From Sternotherus odoratus (lineage: Eukaryota; Chordata; Testudines; Kinosternidae), in assembly GCA_032164245.1 (NCBI GenBank), contig JAVMKO010000002.1, forward strand, positions 181,170,920 through 181,234,919: a stretch of 64,000 nucleotides of DNA. The letters run 5' to 3'. Below, one piece after another: positions 34,684 through 45,673 of this stretch. Position 1 is the first letter of the stretch. The number at the start of each line of letters is the position of its first letter. The position numbers were made by a program, and so were the translations under genes. Under the pieces are notes generated by a model that made no database searches, was not told the origin of the DNA, and was given only the letters and a program-made list of their open reading frames with translations.

Positions 34684-36431
34684 ATGACGCTGGGTGGTGA
34701 AAGCTGCGAGGAAGCCACTAAGCCAATCACCCTTCTTGCAACCAGGAGGATCACCATCGGCACATGGAATGTGAGGACCATGTATGAGTCAGGAAAGATG
34801 GTGCAGGTTGCAGCAGAGATGAGGAGCAACAACCTGACCCTACTAGGCATTAGCGAGACAAGATGGACGCAAGCTGGACAGAGACGACTGTTGACAGGAG
34901 AGCTGTTGCTGTATTCCGGACATGAAGAGAGCGACACATGTTGCTCATGTTGTCCAAGAAAGCACAGAGACCACTGACTGGTTGGGAGGCACACGGCCCC
35001 AGGATCATCACAGCATCCTTCAGAACTAAAATGAAGAGGATTAAGATGAATGTTGTTCAGTGCTACACTCCAATCAATGACAGTGAAGAGGAGGACAAAG
35101 ACTACTTTTACAACAGACTTCAGAAAATATTAGAGACTCTCCCAGACAAAGACATCACCATCCTTATGGGAGACTTCAATGCCAAAATTGGACCTGACAA
35201 CACAGGATACGAACAAGTCATGGGGACCCACGCGCTGGGAAAGATGAGTGAGAATGGAGAGAGATTTGTGGATCTGTGTGCACTTAACAACCTGGTCATA
35301 GGAGGCATCTTTCCTCACAAGTGGATCCACAAGAGTACCTGGGTATCGCCAGCAGGCACGACAGAAAACCAGATCGACCATGTCTGCATTAGCAAGAAGT
35401 TCAGAAAATCCCTGCAAGACGTTAGAGTTAGAAGAGGAGTAGACACAGCGTCCGACCATCACTTAGCGGTGGCCAGATTGAAGCTGAAGAAGAACTGGAT
35501 AGACGCGTCTGACAGAAGAGCGAAGTACAACGTCAGCCTTCTGAAGGACCACAAGACCAAGGAAGATTTTGGGCTGATGCTGAAGAATAAGTTTTCAGTA
35601 CTACAGGATCGGTTTGAGGAAGAGGAAGACAGTGTACTCAAGAGCTGGCAGAAAGTGAGAGAGACACTTAGGTCAGCATGCCAGGAAGTGCTTGGAATCA
35701 AGAAACACCAGCAGAAAGAGTGGATCACAGCAGAGACCTTGACTAAGATAGAAGACAGAAAGAAGAAGGCGGCAGCAGTCAACAACAGCAGGACTAGAGC
35801 AGCAAAGGCCAAAGCTCAAAAAGAGTATGCTGAAGCCCACAGAGCAGTGAAGAGGAATCTTAGGAAGGATAAGAGAGACTATGTGGATGGACTGGCAGCA
35901 GAAGCGGAGCAGGCAGCATACAGCAGCAACATGAAACAGCTGTATGACACCACCAAGCAACTGTCTGGAAAGTTAAGCAAGCCAGAACGTCCCATCAAAG
36001 ACAAGCAGGGAAATTCTATAACAGGAATAGAACAACAGATGAACAGATGGGCGGAGCACTTTGAGGAACTCCTGAACAGACCAGCACCACCAAATCCTCC
36101 AGACATCGACCCAGCCAATGAGGATATCCCAATCAATTGCGACAAACCAACCAGAGACGAGATCAGAAAAGCCATCACCATGATGAAGAACAGGAAGGCG
36201 GCTGGACCTGACGACATCCCAGCAGAGGCCCTGAAAGCAGACCTGGATGCTTCAGTGGAAATGCTGTACCCCCTCTTTGAGAAGATATGGGAAGAAGAAA
36301 TGATTCCAGCAGACTAGAAAGAGGGATACCTCATCAAAATCCCCAAGAAAGGAGACCTCAGCAACTGTGCCAACTACAGAGGAATCACACTCCTGTCGGT
36401 GCCAGGGAACGTCTTCAACCGAGTCCTCTTA
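34684..36431 (+). pseudogene. RTE-type protein, endonuclease and connector part
   Basis: The first frame (34684-34977) gives TIGTWNVRTMYESGK and LLGISETRW, the N-terminal Asn and Glu motifs of an APE-type endonuclease. After a frameshift or small deletion near 34937 the second frame (34938-36317) continues with VVQCYTPINDS, MGDFNAKIGP, TENQIDHVCISK and SDHHLAVARLKLK, the remaining catalytic Asp/Asn/His motifs in the right order. Next comes a Lys/Ala-rich connector and the RT entry KNRKAAGPDDIPAEALK. The frame stops at 36315 where a conserved Trp codon has become TAG; the sequence goes on in the same frame to LSVPGNVFNRVLL at 36431, where the transposon is inserted. Confidence 0.88.
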
Positions 36432-37478
36432 GGGCTGGTCCCCAGTAGGGCTTAACGTCGACTTTAGCGACGTTAAGTCGATATAAACATGTACCCGTCC
36501 TCACATGCATGCCATTAAAGTCGATTTAAAGGGACCTCAGAATCGACTTCTGTACTCCTCCCTAACGAGAAGTAGCGCTGAAATCGACCTCTCTGGGTCG
36601 ATTGTCAATTAGTGAGGATGCATGTGACATCTCCGACCTTCCACAATGCTCCAGCCACCAGTCTGAGCAGCTCCGCAGCCCCCCTGTGCCCGCCTGGGCA
36701 GGTCTGCGGACCCCCCCCCCCGCCCGCCCGAGCAGCCCCACGCCGGCTCCCCCCACCTGCCCAAGCAGCTCCACGGACCCCCGTGCCCGCCCGAGCAGCT
36801 CCCCCCCGCCCGCCCAAGCAGGTCCGCGGAGCTGCTCGGGCGGGCGGGCGGGGGGGGGGGAGCTGGTGCGGAGCTGCTCGGGCGGGCACGGGGGTCCCCG
36901 GAGCTGCTCGGGCGGGCACGGGGGTCCGCGGAGCTGCTCGGGCGGGTGTGGGGAGGAGCTGGGGGGGGTGTGTGTGTCCGCAGACCTGCTCGGGCGGGCA
37001 GGGGGGGTCCGCAGAGCTGCTCAGGTGGGGGGAGCCGGTGCGGGGCTGCTCGGGCGGGCGGGGGGGTCCACGGACCTGCTCAGGCGGGCAGGGGGGGTCC
37101 GCAGGGCTGCTTGGGCGGGCGGGGGGGTCCACGGACCTGCTCGGGTGGGCAGGGGGGGTCCGCGGAGCTGCTCGGGCGGGGGGAGCTGGCGCGGGGCTGC
37201 TCGGGCGGGGGCGGGAACGGAGCTGCTCGGACTGGTGGCTGGTCCCCTGGGGAGCGTGCCCGGCTGCCCCGAAAGGTGGTGCCTGCTGGGGACTCCCAGC
37301 ACGGTGGGATATCTACCCACAGTGCAATGCTCGCTATGTCGACCCTTGCAAAAGTTGTAAGGACAGACACTGTCAACCTGCTGTGCTTTGTGGGGACGCA
37401 CTAAGTCGACTTTATGCAGTCTGCTTTAGAAAATCGACTTAAGGGAAATGGACCTACTGCTGTAGTGAAGACATACCC
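36432..37478 (-). mobile_element. Harbinger-like transposon inside the RTE, 1047 bp
   Basis: TTA is duplicated at 36429-36431 and 37479-37481. The right end reads GTAGTGAAGACATACCC, matching the element at 2712-3506, and the left part (CTTAACGTCG...CGACGTTAAG palindrome at 36451-36477, then AAACATG, AAAGTCGATTTAAAGGG) is the reverse complement of that element's right part. The leftmost bases (GGGCTGGTCCCCAG) have drifted. The core at 36660-37240 is an array of GAGCTGCTCGGGCGGGC-type units, inverted on the left and direct on the right. The length plus duplication is a multiple of three, so the RTE frame lines up again after it. The Pro/Arg-rich open frames are artefacts. Confidence 0.88.
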
Positions 37479-37481
37479 TTA

Positions 37482-38666
37482 GAGAGAATGAAGGATGCCA
37501 TCGATCCACAGCTACAAGATGAGCAGGCAGGCTTCTGGCAGAACAGATCATGCACGGACCAGATAGCAACGCTCCGCATCATAGTTGAGCAGTCCATTGA
37601 GTGGAACTCCTCGTTGTACATCAACTTTTTTGACTATGAGAAAGCGTTCGATAGCGTGGATCAAGAGACCCTCTGGAAGCTCCTTCGGCACTATGGCATC
37701 CCAGCAAAGGTGGTCAACCTGATTAAGAACTCATACGATGGCATACACTGCAGAGTGATCCATGGAGGGCAGCTCACAAACAGCTTCCAGGTGCGAACCG
37801 GAGTCAGACAAGGATGCTTGTTGTCACCATTTCTCTTTCTCCTCGTCATCGATTGGATTATGAAGACATCCACTTACGAGCGCAGGAATGGAATCCAGTG
37901 GACTCAGCTCGATGACCTGGACTTTGCCGATGACCTTGCACTCCTTTCGCATAGCAAACAGCAGATGCAAGAGAAGACCAACGTAGTGGCAGCCACGTCA
38001 GCACAGGGTGGCCTCAAGACCAAGATCCTCAAGATCAACTCCATTAGCAGTGACCCAGTCACACTGAATGGAAGCCCCCTGGAAGAAGTGCAGTCCTTCA
38101 CCTACCTAGGCAGCAGCATCGACCATCAGGGTGGCACAGACACAGACATCAAAACAAGGATTGGTAAGGCAAGAGCAGCCTTCTTACAGCTCAAGAACAT
38201 CTGGAGCTCCAGAGAGCGGTCTTTGGCAATAAAGATTTGACTGTTCAACTCCAACGTGAAATCAGTCCTACTGTATGGAGCTGAAACCTGGAGGACAACC
38301 AAAACAACCACCAGGAAGATCCAGACCTTCATTAACAGCTGCCTCAGAAGGATTCTCCAGATCCACTGGCCAGACACTATCAGCAACATCCACCTCTTGG
38401 AGAGGACCCGTCAACTCCCAGCAGAGGAAGAAATCAGAAGGAGAAGGTGGGGATGGATAGGACACACACTACGCAAGCAGCCAACCAACATCACCAGACA
38501 GGCACTACGGTGGAACCCCCAAGGCAAGCGGAAAAGAGGCTGTCCAAGAAACACCTGGCGACGCGACCTTCAGGCTGACACCACAAAAATGGGCTACACC
38601 TGGAACCAGCTAGAGAAAATGGCCCTGGAAATCTGTGGTTGGCGGCCCATACCCCGACTGGGGTGA
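37482..38666 (+). pseudogene. RTE-type protein, reverse transcriptase and C-terminal part
   Basis: The frame continues directly from the LINE sequence left of the insertion: ERMKDAIDPQLQDEQAGFWQ, then YEKAFDSVDQETLWK (first catalytic Asp), RTGVRQGCLLSPFLF, and LDFADDLALLSH with the Asp pair. A stop at 38238-38240 sits where an Arg codon could mutate to TGA. The same frame resumes at 38241 with [10 protein letters not shown] and a C-terminal domain with [15 protein letters not shown] and [14 protein letters not shown], ending GWRPIPRLG at 38664. All RT motifs survive, so decay is modest compared with the CR1 around it. Confidence 0.9.
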
Positions 38667-39385
38667 CGGGCATAAATGAAATGTAAATGAAATGGGAATT
38701 ATAGAACAGTCAGCCAACTTCAAGATCTGGAAAGATACTAGAGATACTGGAACAAACTTTTAAATAATTAATTTGCAAGCACCCACCAAATAGTAGGGTT
38801 ATAAGGAATAGCCAGCATGGATCTGTCAAGAACAAATCACGACAAACCAACCTACTTTCCTTCTTTGGCAGGGATATTGACCTTGTGGATGGGGAAAAGA
38901 GTAAATGATTTTAGTAAGGCTTTTGACATAGTCTTATGTGACATTCTCATAAGCAACCTAGAGAAATGAGGTCAAGATGAAATTAGTGTAAGGTGGGTTG
39001 AAACAACAGACTCAAAGTGTAGTTATCTACAGTTCTTTGTCAAAGTGGGAGGGAGTTAGTATCTATTGGTGACCTTCAGGGGTCAGTATGGGACTCGATA
39101 CTACTTAATATTTTCATTAATGACTTGGATAATGGAGTGGAGAACATGCTTCTAGAATGTGCAAATAACACCAAAATGGGAGGGGTTGTAAGCACTGTGT
39201 ACTCTTCCCAAGTACATTCTTCAAATGCACATGCAAACTGGGACTAACCAGCTAGATCATAGTGCTGCTGAAAAGGATCTGAGGGTGATAGTGAATCACA
39301 AATTGCATATGAGTCAACAATATGATGCAGTTGTGAAAATGGCTAATACCATTCTGCAGGGTTTTAACAGAAGTGTTGTACATAA

Positions 39386-39652
39386 GGCCCCTGGTCTGCA
39401 CTGGAGGCCAGGGGCGAGCTAAGTCAGTCTAAGTTATACAACTTCAGCTACGAAAATAGTGTAGCTGAAGTTGATGTACTTAGAGCTACTTACCATGGTG
39501 TCTTCACTGCGGTAGGTCGACTGCTGATGCTCTCCTGTCAACTCCGGACTCGACAGGAGAGTGTTCGGCAGTCGACTCATCACGTCTTCACTAGATGCAA
39601 TAAATTGACTGCTGCTGGATCGATTGCTCTGGAGGTAATTGTAGATATGTCC
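39386..39652. mobile_element. Small Harbinger-like MITE in CR1, 267 bp
   Basis: It interrupts CR1 between GTTGTACATAA and TCAGACACAAGGG, sequences that are adjacent in CR1. The flanks TAA (39383-39385) and TCA (39653-39655) fit a 3-bp TWA duplication with one change. Inside are stacked palindromes: ACTTCAGCTAC/GTAGCTGAAGT near 39439-39469, and 39516-39576, where GTCGACTGC...GCAGTCGAC enclose CTCTCCTGTC/GACAGGAGAG. It is homologous to 44216-44479 and to the right part of 16565-17234. Confidence 0.8.
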
Positions 39653-40070
39653 TCAGACACAAGGGTAACTGTCCTACACTTCTCAGCACTGGTGAGGCTT
39701 TGGCTGGAGTACTGTCCAAAATCTGATTGCCACACATTAGGAAAGATATGGACAAACTGGAGAGAATCCAGAGGAGAGCAACAAAAATGACAAAAGGTTT
39801 AGAAAATCTGACCTATGAGGAAAACTTAAAAACCTGGGCATGATTGGTCTTGAGAAAAGAAGAATGAAGTCTTCAGATATGCTTAATCTACAGCAAGAGA
39901 GGTTTAGATTAGATATTATGGAAAACTTTCTAACTATAAGCATAGTTAAATTCTGGAATAGGCTTCCAAGGGAGTTTGTACAATCTCCATCACTGTGAGG
40001 CTTTTAAAAACAGGTTGGACAAACATCTTTCAGGGATGTTCCCTTTCTGTCCCACATTTCTATGATTCTG

Positions 40071-41590
40071 CGTGTTCATTTTAGCTAGTTTAGCTTAACT
40101 AGTATGTCTTGGTACTTGTCTGTTTTGAAGCATCATTTCCTAAGCTACAATAACTCTGCAGTCAGATAGTCCTATGTGAGGGAGGAAAGCTTAGTAAATC
40201 TGCATTTTATTTTCAACTTTACCCGTTGGCTTTTCCTCCAATATGTATGTATCTACATTAGGCTGGTCAAAATTAAAAACACATTAAATGCGTCCACTAG
40301 TTGATACTGTAGTTTTGATAACCGCATAGATTGCAATATTTAAAAACATGGAACAATTCTATAAATCTGCACCAATTGTACTGTGTTTGTTATAATACTC
40401 ATTACAAAAGTTATTTTAGATGTCATCACATAAAACACAGAATATGTACTTTTGATGTACCACTTTCCTTCTTTCTAGAGCCATTAATTGCAAGAATATC
40501 AAGCAATGCACTCTTGGAAATTGCAAGCTGAGATGCTCATTACTGACTTTCTCCAAGATAATGACCTCTAGAAAAAATAAATTCAAGTTTTACGTTGACA
40601 CAGTGTTTACAATTTAGCCTAATACATCTGTTTGAACTCCCTGAATATATATTCAAAAGGCAAGAGGTGAACGGTCTGGGACAAATACTCCATTCACATT
40701 TTTGCTTAACACCAGATCCTTTGCTTTGCTTTCAGGGAGGGCTATTTATATGTTTTAACTACCCTTAGGATTGCTTCCTATGTTGGTGTTCTCTGATTTT
40801 TTTTTTTAAATAGAGGGCAATATTATTCAGACTCTAACTAGAAAATAGAATACAAGAGAAAAAATGCATTAAGTATATTTATAGTAGTCCATTTAAAACA
40901 GGTTTTCAGTTCCCTGGTTTGAGAAACAAGACCTGCCCATCCCAGTATTGGGATCATGGAATTTCTGAGGTGAAGGAATGAGTAGCGGGAGGATGTTTAT
41001 TAGGTTTTTTTTCTCTCAACCTACCACACTCAACTGCTCAAAGACTTTCAGTAGCAGAGTGGCTGAATACACTGAGCAAAGTAACTATAGCACAGTACTA
41101 AGTGTTTGCCTTCCTTCTCTTGATTCTATAGCACAATAGGATAACCTACTGGGTTGGGAAAAAGTAATACAATTCAGATAGGGACAGGAGATTGGTAAGA
41201 GTGATGAAAATTCCTAAGATTTTGTACCAAATCCCGAAACTCCCTACTATGATATAAAAATGTGACACTTGACACAGCATTCATTCTGACTCCTTTAAGG
41301 TAGCTGATCTTCTGCTTAACTCATTGCTGTCTGGGAGGGATGGAAGGCAAGGAAAAATATCTTCACTGAATTTTGTTTCCTCTTACTGAACTTGTTCCAG
41401 CAAGCCCCTGGCTCTGCTAACTCCATGTCACTATTGCCTTTGGCTGGTTCGGATCCTATACACACTGGTCTCTCACCCCTTGACTAGTCCATCTGGCATC
41501 TCCACTGGCTGGGATGATTCCACTACCCCCACTTGATCTTTTTGGGCCCCAGCCTAGTGCAGCAGAATCTGCTTCTCCCTTCATTCTCTC
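40071..41590. other. AT-rich stretch without recognisable features
   Basis: I see no gene, RNA or assignable repeat. Confidence 0.5.
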
Positions 41591-41593
41591 AGA

Positions 41594-41735
41594 GACAAAG
41601 CTAGCCCATTGGGGGCCCTAAACAGGTATAGTTTCCCCCCACAACACATAATAAAAAGCAAATAGAATGCCACCTTTAGCTGTTCGGGGGCCTTAGCAAT
41701 TTTTAGTTTGCTTATGCCTAGCGCTGGCTCTGTTT
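41594..41735. mobile_element. Possible short MITE
   Basis: The left end AAAGCTAGCCCATTGGGGGCCC and the right part GGGGGCCTTAGCAATTTTTAGTTTGCTTATGCCTAGCGCTGGCTC carry inverted phrases seen in a dispersed vertebrate MITE. The match is from memory and no target duplication is clear. Confidence 0.35.
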
Positions 41736-41997
41736 CTGCTCAAATTGGCTAATGGATAATCATCTCCAAGTGGCTGTCTCTTGGGGTGACTAGGCTATGG
41801 TGAGGTTTCAGAGTAGTAGCCATGTTAGTCTGTATCCTCAAAAAGAACAAGAAGTACTTATAGAACTTTAGAGACTAACACATTTATTTGGGCATAAACT
41901 TTCGTGGGTTAGAACTCACTTCATCAGATGCATCGAGTGGACCATACATACATTAAAAGGTGGAGGTTGCCATACCAACTCTAAGAGGCTAATCAAT

Positions 41998-43937
41998 TGG
42001 TCTGTTACAGCTTTCCCCCTATTCCATTTTGTTTCTTACAGCTGTCCCCTTACTCCATTTTGTTTTTGTTCTCCTGTGGCCGCCCCTCCCTGGCTGTTAA
42101 GTTGTTTACCAGGGCCACTGCCCTTCTCAAAGGGAGGGCCCCTTAAGTTGTTTACCAAGAGCCATTGCCCTCCTCAAAGGGATGGCCACTTGTGCTGCGT
42201 GCTAAGTGGGACAACTGCCCTGTTCAAAGGGTTGGTCCTGTTATCACCTTGTTAAACCTGGGCTCGGTGTAGGGTAGGCAATGTCCAAAGCTGTAAGACC
42301 TAATGTGTTTTTGAGATCCTGGGCATGAGTCATAGGCCTCATGTGCTTTTGAGTCATGAGGTGGAACTCACGCCTATGGTCCAGGACTCTGCCCAGGCAT
42401 GTCTCTATGCTCACCTGCAGTTTTTCCCTGTAACTCCTCCCTGTGACAGAGGGAGCCTATCCGGATTACTGGTGGGGAAACTGCCTGAGTTTGCCTTTAA
42501 GAACAGGCATTTTTGAAACAACCATCAGAAAGGTTCCTGCATTGCTACATGGTCTGATCAGCCAGGGGTTCTGGGGGGTCCTTTCTCCGCTCTCGTTTTA
42601 TTTTTGAGCGTACCCCCGTTTTAAACCCCCCCCCCCGAAGAACGAATTGCTGCCTGAGAGACCTCCTGATTATCAAGACCGTGCCGAGCCCTCCTTGCTT
42701 CTTCCGATGCTGTTGCTGCTTCTGCCTTTGCTGCTGCCTTGGGGACTGGTGAGAATCCCTCTGTGAAACTTTCTATACTTAATTACTTTAGCTGCTGGCT
42801 CTGTTTCCCCAACACACAGACTCAAACTAAACCTCTCTTAAACTCCTTGGTCTGTGTCTTAAAACCTCTCTTAGACTTAAACTAAACCTTGGTCTGTGTC
42901 TTAAAACCTCTCTTAAACTAAACCTTGGTCTGTGTCTTAAAACCTCTCTTAGACTTAAACTAAACCTTGGTCTGTGTCTTAAAACCTCTCTTAAACTCCT
43001 TGGTCTGTATCTGTAATCTGTTTCTTGCTTTGCAGCACCTTTGCTGCTAGAAATAAGCCTGTGCCTTCCTGGACTGTACCTGGGCACACACCACCCTGCC
43101 CTCTGAAACTACCCCTAGTATAAGGTGCACCCATTAGGTTAGATTTTGTCTTTTAGTCTAGATAAGTTGTAATTTCATTTTGCATAGCTGTAGTTAAGTT
43201 AGGTTTAGGAAATTGCTTGCATTGTACCCTGTAAGTTAGCCTTAAAGAATTGCTGCATTGTGTTTTGTTATTTGCTAATTTGTGTAGTTTTGGTTAAGTT
43301 AAATCATAGATAAGATTTTACTGTGTTTTGTATAATTGTCTCTCTGCTGTTTAAACTTGCAGCCTGTCTGTTCTGTGTCTCCCTGAGTTTAAATCTCCCT
43401 CCACCACGTGCTCCTCTTCCCCCATCCCCCAACCTTACTTATCTACCACTTTCTTTCTCTCTCTGTCTTCTCTCTCTCTCTCTCTCTCTCTCTCCCTCTC
43501 TGCTGTTTCAACTTACAGCCTGTCTTCTCTCTCTCTCTTTCTAGCATAAAACCCCATTGGTTACCCCTTTTCTCTCTAACACACCTCACATTTTACATTT
43601 ACATTTTTACCTAAAATTGTTGGTTATTTAACACATTTTACCCATACTGTTAGTTGGTTATATGCTGCTGTGATACACTCCTTACATAGAAATTGTTAGC
43701 TACCTGTTACATTTATACTTCAGTGCTAATTGGTTACCAACTGTATTGTACCCCACTATTGAAACCCCCTATCCCATTTACTAAAAGAAACCCCTCCCCA
43801 ATTGTCTACTTCAACAAACCCCATACCCCTCACTATTAAATTTTCCCTGTTTTTGCATTTTCTTAATAAAGTTTATTTTGGACCCCACCTGTGTGGTAAT
43901 TGCTCCCCAAGATCCCATATACCTGCTGGCAGGGACA
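41998..43937 (+). mobile_element. Solo LTR, 1.94 kb, with 4-bp duplication
   Basis: The insertion begins TGGTCTGTTACAG and ends GGCAGGGACA, with CAAT on both sides (41994-41997 and 43938-43941). Removing it and one CAAT rejoins the Penelope-like sequence. TG...CA ends, a 4-bp duplication and a late AATAAA (43865-43870) are properties of a retroviral LTR. A 4-bp duplication is usual for class I (gamma-like) endogenous retroviruses. There is no second LTR or internal region, so it is a solo LTR left by recombination. At 1940 bp it is unusually long. It contains a tandem repeat (42834-43016) and a TC microsatellite (about 43470-43500). Confidence 0.82.
42834..43016 (+). repeat. Tandem repeat within the solo LTR
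   Basis: Five copies of a unit of about 32-40 bp carry CTTGGTCTGTGTCTTAAAACCTCTCTTA, alternating between versions with and without GACTTAAACTAAAC. The regular alternation suggests a higher-order duplication of a two-part unit. Confidence 0.85.
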
Positions 43938-44215
43938 CAATTAAGATGAGCTATTATCAGCAAGAGAAAAAAAAACTTCTGTAGTGATAATCAGGATGCC
44001 CCATTTCAAACAGCTGACAAAAAGGTGTGAGTAACAGTGGGGGGATACTTAGCATGGGGAAATACAAACTGTAGTCTATTTCCCCATACTCAGTATCTCC
44101 CTACTGTATGAGTATTATAATATATATTTCCTACTGTATGCTCCACTCTATGCACCTGATGAAGTGGGTTCTAGCCCATGAAAGCTTATGCCCAAATAAA
44201 TTTGTTAGTCTCTTT

Positions 44216-44479
44216 GGGCTTCACTAGGGGGGGAGATCGGCTATAGATATGCAATTTCAGCTATGTTAATAATGTAGCTGAAATCGGGCTATCTATGGCC
44301 AACTTACCTGCCGTCCTCACGGCGGCGGTGGCGCGCTCCCCCGTCAACTCCAGCTTGCGCCTTTTGGAGTTCCGGAGTCGATTGAAGCACCGCTGGCGAT
44401 CGATTTATCGCATCTTAACGAGATTTGATAAATCGATGGCCAAAAGATCAATCTGCCCTTGCTCTAGTGAAGATAAGCC
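44216..44479. mobile_element. Small Harbinger-like MITE in the Penelope element, 264 bp
   Basis: It begins GGGCTTCACTAG and ends CTAGTGAAGATAAGCCC, good inverted termini. The flanks TTT (44213-44215) and TTA (44480-44482) fit a TTA duplication with one change. Inside, ATTTCAGCTA/TAGCTGAAAT and CGATCGATTTATC/GATAAATCGAT form hairpins. No coding. It matches 39386-39652 in layout, defining a small family in this window. Confidence 0.85.
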
Positions 44480-44514
44480 CTTAAGATGACACAAATACTC
44501 CTCGTTCTTTAGGC

Positions 44515-45619
44515 TCTGCTAGTCTCCCGATTCCACTGGCAGCAAACTGACTTGAAGTGCTGCTCATTTTGTCTCCTCTTTGAAGACCAGAAAGCTAATT
44601 AGCATGATTGACAGTCAATTAGTTTCCTCTTCATTTGGGGAGAGAGCATTTGCTGTTCTTTTCAGATCTGTGCCTTTGGCAGCGCAATGACTATTTGCAG
44701 CAGCAAGATCTTCTGTGCTCTGAAGGAGAAAGGTGACAGCAGCTTCTCTTGGAGAAAACTGCTGTTCTTGAGCAGGTTGCTTGGTCCAGGTGACTCCTAG
44801 CTCCCTAGATTTTGCCTGTCATTTGCATCCCAATATATTATTTAATTTGGTGGCCACTAACTGTTGCAAGGTTAGGGATGCAATGTTATTATTACTAAGA
44901 AAGGTGGGGGTAAAAATAAGAAAAAATATTATTTAAAACTGTGTCCTATAGCTCTTAAAAACTCAAATATGACAACAGATGTGGGTAATATTCATATTTC
45001 AGATTCCTATAGTTCAGATGATGTTGACTCCCAAACACCAACCAAATCTGAATATCAGCTATGACAAAGTGGTAGAAAAGTCAGAAGAAGCTGGACCAGC
45101 TATGACTTGAGGAGGAGCAGGGACAGGCTGACGCAGGGGGCATGAGTCAGGGGTGCTGGACCATGGATGTCAGGGAGCCATGACCCTCCCCATTTTTTTT
45201 CCAGTTGTAAGGGTGAGTGATGAGGGGAAGGGGTGGAGAGGTGTAAGCAGGGGGCAGGATCTTGAGGGGAAAAGGCAGTGTGGGGGGTGGGGCCTCAGAG
45301 GAAGGGGAGGTGCTAGGGTGGGGGATAAAGGGGAAGGGGGTGGCATGAGGGCAAGGTCATGGTTCAGGCACCAGTGGCCCCCCACTTTTAGAGAGCTTCT
45401 GCTGCTCCTGGCATGGGTAGTTTATCAGAGCTACTAGTGACCCCCACATTCAACAGGACAGCAACACTGAGCAGATTGGAGTGTTTCCTTTCTTTAGGAG
45501 CCTATATGGGGGCCACCCAGTTAGAACCTTGCTTGTGGATTGGGATTCGCAGGTAATCATCTGAAATCAGGCTCAGAATACTCAGGTTCTTGGATGAGTC
45601 ATGAGGCTGAGAACACTCA

Positions 45620-45673
<54 letters not shown>

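Larger units (their letters stand above)
34497..38693 (+). mobile_element. RTE-type LINE nested in CR1
   Basis: GGGAATTATAGAA occurs at 34484-34496 and again at 38694-38706, a 13-bp target duplication interrupting the CR1. Without the Harbinger-like insertion the element is about 3.15 kb, close to the usual RTE length. It encodes one protein with an N-terminal apurinic endonuclease and a reverse transcriptase, and ends in a very short 3' region of CATAAATGAAATGTAAATGAAATG, the tetranucleotide-like tail typical of RTE elements. It is near full length but inactivated: frameshift near 34937, stop at 36315-36317, the inserted transposon, and a stop at 38238-38240. The RTE assignment rests on the protein layout and tail. 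Confidence 0.85.
32790..40070 (+). mobile_element. CR1 LINE split by three later insertions
   Basis: The element starts in the last part of ORF1 (KMGPTSSRRGRVYSC in one frame; the TGAGGAGGGCTTTAAACTAA end is typical). It continues into an ORF2 endonuclease remnant (VLVHKINYDLIGVTEI near 33105-33160, GGVAVHIKN near 33210) and the RT start at 34320-34496. It resumes after the RTE at 38694 (SKAFDIVLCDILISNLEK near 38910-38965) and after the MITE at 39653 (SALVRLWLEYCPK). It ends with the CR1 tail TTTCTATGATTCTG at 40056-40070. Stops and indels are numerous, so it was already old. Its interruption order gives relative ages for the insertions. Confidence 0.88.
41810..44510 (-). mobile_element. Penelope-like (Neptune type) element split twice
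   Basis: The first part (41810-41997) includes CATGTTAGTCTGTATCC, TTTAGAGACTAACACATTTATTTGGGCATAAACTTTCGTGGG and CACTTCATCAGATGCAT. The second (43938-44215) continues with TTAAGATGAGCTATTATCAGCAAGAG and ends in GATGAAGTGGGTTCTAGCCCATGAAAGC, with AAATAAATTTGTTAGTCTC. The third (44480-44510) reads TTAAGATGACACAAATACTCCTCGTTCTTT. The phrase GAAGTGGG..CTAGCCCA..AAAGC occurs at both ends in inverse orientation, as expected for the terminal repeats of these elements. No GIY-YIG or RT coding remains; it is an internally deleted copy. Confidence 0.8.

Noticed and set aside
36602..37442. Long frames of 150-276 codons within the RTE insertion
   Set aside because: Low-complexity translation of the GC array in the inserted Harbinger-like element.
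34497..38693. Assigning the LINE to BovB or to CR1
   Set aside because: The protein phrases differ from both. The short tetranucleotide tail and single-ORF layout fit the RTE group, but not the BovB branch that I know.
43323..43614. Leu/Ser-rich open frames
   Set aside because: They arise from the TC microsatellite and CT-rich part of the solo LTR.
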